Source: Lasioglossum baleicum | Lineage: Eukaryota > Arthropoda > Insecta > Hymenoptera > Halictidae | NCBI RefSeq assembly: GCF_051020765.1 | Contig: NW_027469333.1 | Location: forward strand, 62,001-126,000 | Direction: 5' to 3' | Length of the DNA stretch: 64,000 nt | Shown: one piece after another, positions 49,561 through 60,912 of the stretch | Position numbering within the stretch: position 1 is the first letter of the stretch | Layout of the letters: the number at the start of each line of letters is the position of its first letter | Notes under the pieces: model-generated | Seen by the model: the letters and a program-made list of their open reading frames with translations, nothing else | Databases searched by the model: none | Told to the model about the DNA's origin: nothing | Program-made: the position numbers and the translations under genes

Positions 49561-52500
49561 CTTTGCCGTTGAACTCTCTGAGAAGGCGGTGTCGTTCTGT
49601 AACGGTTTGCCCCTCGATATTCCAATTCATACACGAAGTTATGGTGCCGGTCTCTGCAATGAATGCTAACTTCATTCACTGGAAACGAAGTTATACTTTC
49701 ATTGCAGCGGGTTAGTGTCTTGGAGGGTAAGGTCTTCACTAAAGTTTTTGACATTATACCAATAGGTAACGTTCTACAAGGGATAGACTCTGTACCTTAA
49801 TATTCATACCATGAATTAGGATGTCCATTGCCAATAGTGTAGAGTTTGTAAACACTCGGAATGCCTGATTTATCGTTCGGAATCGCAGAACAGGAGAATC
49901 AACTGACTTACCCGTTCGAATCTCAATGATGGCGGTAACATTCATCTAAACACGATGTTATACTAACGATTCAGCGGTTAGATTAACCGCAGGTAAGCCT
50001 TTCGGAAAATGGTTAGACTCGATACAAATTTTCATCGTTCTCAAATATGTTGGCGCTCTACTGTAATATTCAAACCGCGATATAAGGCGTACTTTGCCAA
50101 TACTGTACAGCGGATTTACTCCAGGAATACTTGTTTTGACTATAGGAATCGCAGGATACGCGAAACTATTGACGTAGCCGTTCGTTTCTCACGGAAGGAG
50201 GCAACGTTCTCGATCGGTTTGACACTCGATCTTCTAATTCATACAGGAATTTAAGGTGACGTCATTAAATTGAATACTAATGTGTTTTCCCAAAGACGTA
50301 GCTATAGTCTCGATGCAAATGGTTAACTTCTCGGACGGCAAGGCATTCTGTAAACCGTGTGACTTTATAGCAATTAGTAACGTTCTTACACGGTTTGACG
50401 CTCTATTTTAACATTGACTCCGCAAATTATGTAATCTATTGCCAATACTCTTCAGCGGACTTGCCGTCGGATTATCTGGTTCGACTCTCGAACTAACAGG
50501 ATAGGTGGAGCTGTTGACTTATACTTTCGAATCTCAAGCAGGGTGGTAACTTTCTCGATCGGTTTGACCCTCGGCCTTCCAGTTCACGCAAGCATTTATG
50601 GGGCATGTCATTAAAATGAATGTGATTTGTTCCACTAATCACGATGACATAGTCTCGATACAGCGGGATAGATTTCCCGAGAGTAAGGTCTTCGGTAAAA
50701 CGTTTGACATTATACCAATTGGTAACGCACTTAAATAGCTTGACACTCTACCTTAATATTCATTCCGCGAATTAAGGTGCCTATTACCAATACTGTTGAG
50801 CGGGTTTACTCCCGGAATATTTCGTTAGACTCTCTGACTCACAGAATGTATTAAGCATGTGAATTAGCCGGTCGACACTCAAAGAAAGTGGCAACTTTCT
50901 CTAACGGATTGTATCTTCATTTTGTAATTCATACATGGAACTATGGTGCCCATCACAAATATGTATACATGTGTGTTTCTCCTCGCACGAAGTATTACTC
51001 TCGTTACGGAGGTATAGCTTCTCGGAAGGGAAAGCTTTCGGTAACAGGTTTGCCGCTATGCGAGTATGTAACGGTCTTCAAGGGTTTGACTGTAGAATAC
51101 AAATACAAAATACTTTTCAGCGAATTTAGTGCCGGAATACGTGGTTTGACCATCGGAATCACAGGTTAGGTGTAGCTATTGACATAGCCTATAGACTCAC
51201 ACAGATGGTGCGAACGTTCTCGAACGGTTGGACCCTCGATCTTCTGAACCATACATAACGTTCAAGTGCCCGATACTGAAATGAATGCTTATTTCGTCTT
51301 CTATACACGAACTTATACACTCGCTGAAGCCCGTGAGGATCGCGGAAGGTGAGTTCACCTGTAACACGATTGAAATTATGCCAACTGGTAATCTTCTCAA
51401 ACTGTGCGACGCTCTATTTTAATATTGAAACCGTGGTTTAAGGTGTCTGTTGCCAATACTCTTCATCGGATTTACAGCCGAAATACCTGGTATAACTCTC
51501 CGAATCAAGGGATAGGTGAAGCGATTGGCTTAGCCGTTCAACTGTCATAGAAAGCGGTCACGATATTTAACGGTTTGACTCTCGATCTTCAAATTCGTAA
51601 ATGAAATTAAGGTGCTCGTCACCAAACTGTGCACTAATTTGCTCCTCTGAACACGAAGTAATACCCCGGATATACTGGGTCTGCATCTCGGAAGGTTAGG
51701 TGTTCTGTAAAACGTATAACTTTGCACAATTCGGTAACGCTCTACAACGATATGACGGTCTGCTTTAATATTCATTCCGAGAATTAAGATGTTTACTGCC
51801 GATACTGTTCGGGGCATTTACTACCGGAATATCTGGTTTAACTTTCGGAATCACGGGATAGTTGGAGCTATTGACTTATCCGTTCGAATCTCAAAGAGGG
51901 TGGTAACGTTCTCGAACGGATTGACAATCGATCTTCTAATTCATACAAAAAGTCAAGGTGCCCGTCATGTATAGTAATCCGTTCCGCTGAACACGATGTT
52001 ATACTCTCGACATAATGCGTTATGCTTTCGGACTGTAAGGGATTCAGTAAAACATTTGACTTTATTCCTATCGGCAACGTTCGCAAACGAATTAACTGTC
52101 TACTTTAATATTCCAACCGTGAATTAAGGTGACCATGAAAAATTCTGTTCAGCGGAATTCCTCCTGGAATTCCAGGCTTGACTCTCGGAATCAGAAATAT
52201 AGGTGAAGCTATTGAAGCAGCCGATCGACTCTCGAAGAAGCTGGTAACGTTCTCGAGCGGTTTGACACTCGATCTTCTAATTCATGCATGAAATTAATTT
52301 GCTTGGAGCTAAAACCAATACTAATTCGCCCCACTAAACACGATGTTACACTCTCAGTACAGCGGGTTAATTTATTTGTGGGTAATGTCTTCGGTAGTAA
52401 GTTTGACTTTATAGCAATTTGTAACAATCTCAAATGGTTTGACGCTCTATTTTAATATTCAAATCGTGAATAAGGTGCCTATTACCAACACTGTTCAGCG

Positions 52501-55500
52501 GATTTAATCCCGGAATACCTGGTTTGACTCTCCGAATCACAGAATAGGTGAAGCTATTTACATAGCCGGTCGTATCTCACTGAAGGTGGTAACGCTCTCG
52601 ATCGATTTGTCTCCATCTTCTAATTCATACATGAAATTATGCTGCACGTCACTAAAATGTATACCAGTTCGTACCACTGAACACGGCGTGATACTCTTGG
52701 TACATGTTGTCAGTTTATCGGAGGGTAAGGCGTTCTGTAGGAAATATAACCCTGCACGAATATGAAATGATATGCAGTGTCTCCACCGCCTTCCTTAATA
52801 TTCATCACGTGAATGAAGGTACCTATTGCCAATACTCTTCAGCGGATTTACTCTCGGATTACCTGGTCTTACTCTCGGAATCACAGGTTATGTGAAGCTA
52901 CTTACTTAACTGATCGTCTCTCGCAGAAGGTGGTAACGTTCTCGAACGGTTTGGCACTCGACCTTCCCAGTCATGCATGAAATTAAGGTACTCGTTTGTA
53001 AACGTATACTAGTTCGTACCTCTACTCACGGTGTTATATTCTCGAAACGGAGAGTTTGCATATCCGAAGGTAAGGCCATAGGTAAAGAGTTTGACTTTAT
53101 ACCAATTGGCAAAGCTCTCAAACGGTTTGACGCTCTACTTTTTTATTGAAACCGTGAATTATGGCGTCTACTGGCAATTCAAGCAACGAACTTACTCTCG
53201 GAATTCCCGGGTTGAATCTCGGAATCTCAGGATAGGTGAAGATATTGACGTAGCTGTCCGTCTCTCACAGAAGGAGGTAACGTTCTCGAACGGGTTACGT
53301 CTTCAGAGGTTAATGCATTCAGTAGAAACGTTTAGCTTTATACCAATTGGTATCGCCCACAAGCAGTTTGACACTGTACATTAATATTCAATCTGCGAAT
53401 TAGAGATACTGTTGCCAATACTGCTCAGCGGATTTACACCCGGAATACCTGGTTTAGCTTTCGGAACCACAGGATAGTTGACGCTGTTAACTTAGCCTTC
53501 CGACTCTCAAAGAAGGAGGTAACGTTCTCGATCGGTTTTATTCCCGATCTTCTAATTCATATATGAAGTTAAGGTGCCCGTCGTAAGATTGTACTGTAGC
53601 TTTTCCACTGAACGTGACGTTATTCTCTCGGTACAGCGGGTTAGCATCTCGAAAGGAAAGGGGTAGGGTTTGGCCATTACAATTCAGCGGATAAACTCCC
53701 GGAATACACAGTATGACTCTCAAAATCACAGGATAGGTGAAGCTATTGACTGAGACGTACGATTCTCAAAGGAGGTGGTAACGTTCCTGAACAGTGTGAC
53801 TCTCAACCTTGTAATTCATACATGAAAGTAAAGCGCCCGTCTGCTAAAATGTCTACTTCCTTATTTCCGTGAATAATAAGCATGGCACTCCCTACAGCGG
53901 GTTGTGCTTCTCGAAGGTAAGGCCTTCGGGATTATGTTCGACTGTATACGAATAGGTAACGTTCTACCACGGTTTTACGCTCTATATTAATATTCGAGCC
54001 GTGAAACTAAGGTGTGTTTGCCACCACTGTTCAGCGGATATACTCCCACAATGGCTGGTTTGACTCTCGGAATCAGAGGACAGGGGAAGCTATTAGCCTA
54101 GCCGTTCGACTCTGAAAGAGGGTGGTAACGTTCTGGAGAAGTTTGACCCGCTATCATCTAATTAATACATACGTCATTGAAATGAGTACTAATTTCATTC
54201 TATAAACACGATGTTATACTCTCGATAAAGCTGGTTAGATTTTCGGAGGGTAAGGCCTCCGGTAAAGCTTTTGACTTTATAGCAATTGGTAACGTTCTCA
54301 ATCGGTTTGACGCTCTATATTTAATATTTAAACCACGAATGAAGGTATATACTACCAATAATGTTCGGCTGATTTACTCCCGGGGTACCTAGTTATCTGG
54401 TTGACCCATAGGATAGGTCATATGTGCTATTTCACAAGGAAGGTGGTAACGTCCTGGAACGGTTATCATCTCGATCTTCTCATTCATACATGGAATTAAG
54501 GTCCCCGCGGATACAATGTATAATAATTTGCGTCTATGAACACGAAGATATTCTATCGATACAGCGGGCTAACTGCACGGAAGGTAAAGCCTTCGGTAAA
54601 AGGTTTGACTCTATACAAGTATGTAACGTTCTCTCCACGGTTTGACTCACGACTTTATTATTCAATCAGTGAATTAAGGTGTGTATTGCCAATACTGTTC
54701 AGGGGTTTGCTCCCGGAATACCTGGTTTGACTACCAGAACCACCGGATAGGTGAAGCTATTCACTTAGCCGTTCATCTCACACTGAAGGTGATAGCGTTC
54801 TCGAGCGACTTGACTGACGATCTTCTAATTCCTGCATGAATTTATGGTGCCGTCACTAATTTGTATACTAATGTGCTTCCCAAACCACGTAGCTACATTC
54901 CCATCCGGCGTGATAGCTTCTCGGTCGTCAAGGCTATCGGTAAAGTGCTTGACTTTACACATATTGGCAATGCTCCGATACGGTTGAACGTCTAAGTATT
55001 TCATTCAATCCCAGAATTATGGTATCTACAGGCATTACTGCTCAGCGGATTTACTCCAGTATCATCTGGTTTGATTCATCGAATCACTATATAGATGAAG
55101 CTATTGACTTAGCCTTTCGTTTCTCACTGAATGTGTAAATGTTCTCTAACGGTGTGACTATCGGCCTTCAAATTCATACATGAATCTAACGTGCCCCTCA
55201 CTGAAATGAATACTAATTTCCTTCTCTGAACACAAAGTGATACTCCCGATACAGCGGGTTATTTATTCCGAGGGTATTATCTTCGGTAATGCTTTCAAAT
55301 TTATAGCGATAGGTATCGATCTGAAACGGTTTGACGCTGTATTTTAATATTCAATCCGTGAACTTAGGTGTCTATTGCCAATACGGTTCAGCTGATTTAC
55401 TCATAACTATTTACATAATTTGACTTTCGGAATCTCTGGATAAGTTAAGCTATTCGCTTATCTATTCGTCTCGCATGAATTTTGGCAACGTTATCGAGCG

Positions 55501-58500
55501 GTTTAACGCTCGATCTTCTAATCCATAGATGAAGTTAAAGTGCTGGTCATTGTAATGAATGCTAACTTTTTTCTCTGAGCACGAAGACCTATTCTCGAAG
55601 AGGCGTACGATATTCGCGGAAGGTATCGCCTTCGGTAAAACGTTTGTCTTTATATCAATTGGTAACCATCTCGAACGGTGTGACGCTCTATTTTAATATT
55701 CAAACCGTGAACTAAGGTGTCTATTGCCACTACGCGGATTTCCTCCACTAATACGTGGTTGGACTCTCGGAAACACAGAATATGTGAAGATTTTCACTTA
55801 GCTGTTAGAATATCTTTAAAGGTGTTAACGGTTCCGAACTGTCTTACCCTCGACCTCCTAATTCATAAATGAACTTAAGATGCCATCACTATAATGTATA
55901 CCAATGTGACTCTCTAAACCAGAGGATATACTCTCGATACAGGGGGTTAATTTTTCGGAGGGTAAGGTTTTCTCGGTACACCGTATGAATTCATAGCAAT
56001 TGGTATCGTTCTGCAACGGATCGACTTCCCGCTTTAATATACAAACCGTGCATTATGATGCCTATTTCCAATACTGATCAGCGGCTTTAGTCCCGTAATA
56101 CCTGGTTTGACTATCAGAACCACAGGATAGGATAAGCTATTGACTTAGCCGTTCGTCTCTCATAGACGGTTGTAACGTTCACGAACGGTTTGACACATTG
56201 ACCATCTAATGCATGCTTGAAATAAAGATTCACGTCACTAAGATGAAAACTAATTTGCTTCTCGTGACACGAAGTTATACCCTCAATACAGCGGGTTACG
56301 TTCTCGGACAGCAAGGCCTTCCGCAAGAAGGTTGACCATATACAAATTGGAAATGTTCACCGACGGTTTGATTGTCTACCTTAATATTCATACCATTTGA
56401 TTGAGAACGATTATTTCCAACGCAGTTCAGATGATTTACTCCTGGTATACCTGCCTGGACTCCCGGAATCACATGATAGGTGAAGCTATTGACTTAGCTG
56501 TGCAACTCTTAATGAAGCTGGTAAAGTTTTGGAAAAGTTTACCTCTCGATCATCTTATTGATACATGAAATTTAGGTGCCAGTCACTAAAATTTATACTA
56601 ATCCGTCCCTCAGGACATGAAGCTATACTCTTGGTACAGCCGGTTAGCTTCTCGGCAGGTGAGGTCCTCGGTAGAAAGTATGACTGTATAGCAATATGTA
56701 ACGTTCTACAGCACTATGACTGTCTGCTTTAAAATTTATACCGTGAATTAAGGTGTCTATTGCCAATACTGCCCTGTGTATTTAGTCGCGGAATACCTGG
56801 TTTTTCTTTCGGAATCACAAGAAAGGTGAAGCTACTGACTTTGCCGATCGACTATCAACGAAGCTATTGTGTTAGCTGTTCGAATCTCAAGGAAGGTGGT
56901 CACGTTCTTGAGCGGTGTGACCCTGGATATTCCAATTCACACATGATATTAAGCTGTCCGACACTAAAAGTTATACAAATTTTCTTCACTCAACACACAG
57001 TTATAAGCTAGATACAGAGAGCCAACTTCTAGGACGCTATTGCCTTCGGTAGAAAGCAATAGGTATAGTGGTACAACAGTTTGGCGGTCTGCTTTAATAT
57101 TCAAACCGTGAATTAAGGTGTCAATTGCCAACACTGTTCCTTGCATTTACGCCCGCAATAACTGGTTTGACACTCGGAATCATAGGATTGGTGAGGCTAT
57201 TATCAAAGCGGTCCTATTCTCAAATATGGTGATAACGTTCTCGATCGGTTTGGCTTTCGGTCTTGCTATTCGTGCATGAAAATACGGAGTCTGAATGCTA
57301 AAATATACACTAATTTGATTCCGTCAGCAACGAACAAGACCATCCCTACAGCGGATTAACATTCTCGGCATGTAAGGTATTCCCAAAAATGAATTACACT
57401 GTACGAATTGGTTATGACCTACAACGGTTTGTCGCTCTACTTTAATATTCAAACCGTGAATTTAGGTGTCTATTGCAAATGCTGTAGAGAGGATGTATTC
57501 CTAGAATGCCTGGATTGACTATCTGTATCGCGAGATAGTGGAAGGTATTGACGTAGCTGTGCGACTCACAAAGATGGTGGCAACGTACTTGAAAGGTTTA
57601 CCCTCGATATTCCAATATATTCATGAATATAATGGAACCGCCTGCTAAAATGTGTAATAATTTGATCGCGTGAAAGCTAAGGAACACAATCGCTGCAGCA
57701 TGTTGGGTTCTCGGATGGTTTGGAACTGGGTAAAGGGAATGATTTTATTCCAATTGGTAATATTCTCCAACAGTTGGATTCTCTACATTAATATTCATAC
57801 TGTGGTGTATGTTGTCTACTGCTAATACTGTTCAGTGTATTAAATTTCGGCATACCTTCTTTGTCTCTCAGAATCAAAGGATAGCTGAATCTACAGACAT
57901 AGCTGTTCGGCCGCCAAAGAGGGTGGTAACGTTCTCGATCGGTTTGTCGATCGATATTCTAATTTATTCATGAATTTAAGGTGCCGTCACTGCAATGTAT
58001 ACTATACCAATGTGTTTCTATAAACACGAAGTTCTACTATCAATACGGCGGGTTCGCTTCTCGGACGGTAAGGTTTTCCATAAATCGTTTGCCTTTATAG
58101 CAACTGGGAACGTTCTTAAACTGTGCAACGCTCTGTTTTAATATTCGAATAAGGTATGTATTGCTGATACTGTTCTGCGGATTTACTCCCGTAATACCAG
58201 GTATGACTTTCGGAATCACAGGACAGGTGAAGCTGCTGACATAGCCATTCAAATATCAAAGAGGAAGGTAACGATCTCGAACTGTTTGGACCCTCGATAT
58301 TCTAATTCATATATGAAATAATGTGGCCCGACACTAAATTGAACACTATTTTTTCCCCTAAACATGAATCTATACTCTCGATGTGGCGGGAAAGATAAAG
58401 GATTTCGTAGAAAGTTTGACTTTATAGCAAATTTAACGTTCTCACAGGTTGTGACGCTCTACTTGACTACTCAAACCGTGAATTAAGGTGTCTATTGCAC

Positions 58501-59542
58501 ATACTGTTGAGCGGATTTACTTCCGGAATACCTGGCTTGCCTCTCCGAACCACTGGATAGGTGAAGGTGTTAACTAAGCCGTTTGCCTCTCACAGAACGT
58601 CGTACCGTTCCCCAACGCTGTGACTCTCGATATTCTAATTCACACATGAAATTCTGGTGCGCGTCTCGAACATGTGATCTAGCTTGTACTTCTAAACACG
58701 GTGTTATGCTGCTCTGGATACAGCGGGTCAGTTTTTCGGACGGTCAGGCATTCTGTAAACAGTTTGTCCCTTCAGGCGTAGGTAATGTTCCACACCGTCT
58801 TCACGGCCTGCTTTAAAATTCAAACTGTGAATTCAGGTGTGTATTGACAATAATGTACAGCGCATGTACTCCCGTGACATCTTGTTTAAGCTTAGGAACC
58901 ACATGGAATGTGAAGCTATTGACTTAGCCGTTCGTCTCTGACAGAAGGTGGTAATATTCTCGGGCGGTTTGACCCTCGATCTTCTAATTGAGGCTTGAAT
59001 TTTAGGTGCCGTCACTAAATTGTATATTAATGTGATTCCCTAAGCATGTAGCTATACTCATGATACGGAGGGTTAGCACCTCCGATGGTAAGGCACTCTG
59101 TGAAACGCTTAACTTTATAGCAATCAGTTACGTTCTCACGCGGTGTAACGCTCTGTTTTAATATTCACTCCGCTAATTAAGGTACCAGTTACAAATACTG
59201 TACAGCGGATTTACTCCCGGAATACCTGGATTGACTATCGAAATTGCAGGATACGTGACACTATTAACTTAGCCGTCTATCCCTCACAGAATGTTGCAAC
59301 GTTCTCGATTGGTTTAACCGTCGATCTTCTAATTCACACATGAAATTAAGGCGTCCACCACAGAATTGGAGACTATATTCTTTCTCTGAAAACGAAGTTA
59401 TATTCTCGAAACGGCGAGTTTGCTTCTTCGACGGTAACGCATTCGGTGAAACGTTTTACTTTATAGCAAATGCAACGTTCTCACACGGTGTGACGCTCTA
59501 CTTTAATAATCAATCCGTGAATTAAGGTGACTATTGGCCATA
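48381..59542 (-). repeat. Satellite array, reverse block 8
   Basis: The longest single-orientation block, about 32 reverse units. Partial-unit deletions are visible near 49200-49225, 49937-49945, 53300 and 53660. Within the unit near 56810-56890 the landmark GTGAAGCTA...GCCGATCGACT is followed by a partial second copy, and that irregularity is also found in the inverted copy at 60200-60734. The block ends near 59543, where ACTATTGGCCATACC (reverse) meets CCAGAATGTTACCACC (forward). Confidence 0.94.
56746..57280 (-). repeat. 535-bp near-perfect inverted duplication, copy 1 (likely source)
   Basis: The reverse complement of this segment equals 60200-60734 with equal length and no difference in the stretches compared base by base (for example 56761-56820 and 57061-57120). 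Homology stops abruptly at both ends. I call it the source because the other copy is flanked by a fresh direct duplication. Confidence 0.93.
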
Positions 59543-60050
59543 CCCATCCAGAATGTTACCACCTTCCTTGAGATTCGAACGGCTGAGTCAATGGCTGCAC
59601 CTGTAGTTGTGATTCCAGGGGTCAAGCCTGGTGATACAGGAGTAAATCTGCTGCACTGTATTGGCAATAGACACCTTAATTCTCAGTATGAACATTAAAG
59701 GAGAGCGTCAAACCGTTTGAGATTGCAACCAATTGCTGTAGCGACGTACTCTTTAACCGATACCTTAAGTTCCGAGAATATCTCCAGCAGTATGGTTGGT
59801 ATAACTTCATGTTCAGGGAATCAAATTAAATTTCATTTTAATGACGGAATCGTTAACTTCATGCATGGATTAGAACATCGATGGTCAAACCGTTCGAGAA
59901 CGTTACCAACCACTTTCAGTGTCGAACGCAAATGTCAGTAGCACCACCTATCCTGTATTCCCGAAATCCAAAGCAGGTAACCCTAGCGTAAATCCGCTGA
60001 AGAACTTTGGCAATAGACAGATTTATTCGCAGCTTGAATATTTCAGTAGA

Positions 60051-60205
60051 GCGTCAACCGTTTGAAGGCATTACTAATTGGTGTAAAGTGAATCGCTTTA
60101 CCGAAGGCCTTACCTTCCGCGAACCTTAGCGCCTTTATCAAATGAATATGTTCGTATTCAGAGAATGAAATTAGTCATTTCAGTGACGGCATCCTTAGCT
60201 TCATG
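60051..60205 (+). repeat. 155-bp identical direct repeat, copy 1
   Basis: Identical to 60758-60912 (offset 707 bp, about two dimer units) from GCGTCAACCGTTTGAAGG to CTTAGCTTCATG. It carries unusual variants such as TCAAATGAATATGTTCG, so identity is by recent descent. Confidence 0.93.
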
Positions 60206-60734
60206 CACGAATAGCAAGACCGAAAGCCAAACCGATCGAGAACGTTATCACCATATTTGAGAATAGGACCGCTTTGATAATAGCCTCACCAATCCTATGA
60301 TTCCGAGTGTCAAACCAGTTATTGCGGGCGTAAATGCAAGGAACAGTGTTGGCAATTGACACCTTAATTCACGGTTTGAATATTAAAGCAGACCGCCAAA
60401 CTGTTGTACCACTATACCTATTGCTTTCTACCGAAGGCAATAGCGTCCTAGAAGTTGGCTCTCTGTATCTAGCTTATAACTGTGTGTTGAGTGAAGAAAA
60501 TTTGTATAACTTTTAGTGTCGGACAGCTTAATATCATGTGTGAATTGGAATATCCAGGGTCACACCGCTCAAGAACGTGACCACCTTCCTTGAGATTCGA
60601 ACAGCTAACACAATAGCTTCGTTGATAGTCGATCGGCAAAGTCAGTAGCTTCACCTTTCTTGTGATTCCGAAAGAAAAACCAGGTATTCCGCGACTAAAT
60701 ACACAGGGCAGTATTGGCAATAGACACCTTAATT
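60200..60734 (+). repeat. 535-bp near-perfect inverted duplication, copy 2 (likely inserted)
   Basis: Reverse complement of 56746-57280. It lies between two identical 155-bp direct repeats and both its breakpoints are in register with the satellite unit (after a TTCATG start and after CACCTTAATT). That points to homology-guided template switching or gene-conversion-like copying. Confidence 0.93.
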
Positions 60735-60757
60735 TTCGCTTGCAATATTATAGTAGG

Positions 60758-60912
60758 GCGTCAACCGTTTGAAGGCATTACTAATTGGTGTAAAGTGAAT
60801 CGCTTTACCGAAGGCCTTACCTTCCGCGAACCTTAGCGCCTTTATCAAATGAATATGTTCGTATTCAGAGAATGAAATTAGTCATTTCAGTGACGGCATC
60901 CTTAGCTTCATG
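60758..60912 (+). repeat. 155-bp identical direct repeat, copy 2
   Basis: Partner of 60051-60205. Sequence right of this copy continues as an ordinary forward unit, whereas right of copy 1 the inverted 535-bp segment begins. Confidence 0.93.

Noticed and set aside
56760..60720. Identical pairs of short predicted proteins (56760-57011 with 60469-60720; 56964-57146 with 60334-60516)
   Set aside because: These are shadows of the 535-bp inverted duplication, and the satellite is non-coding.
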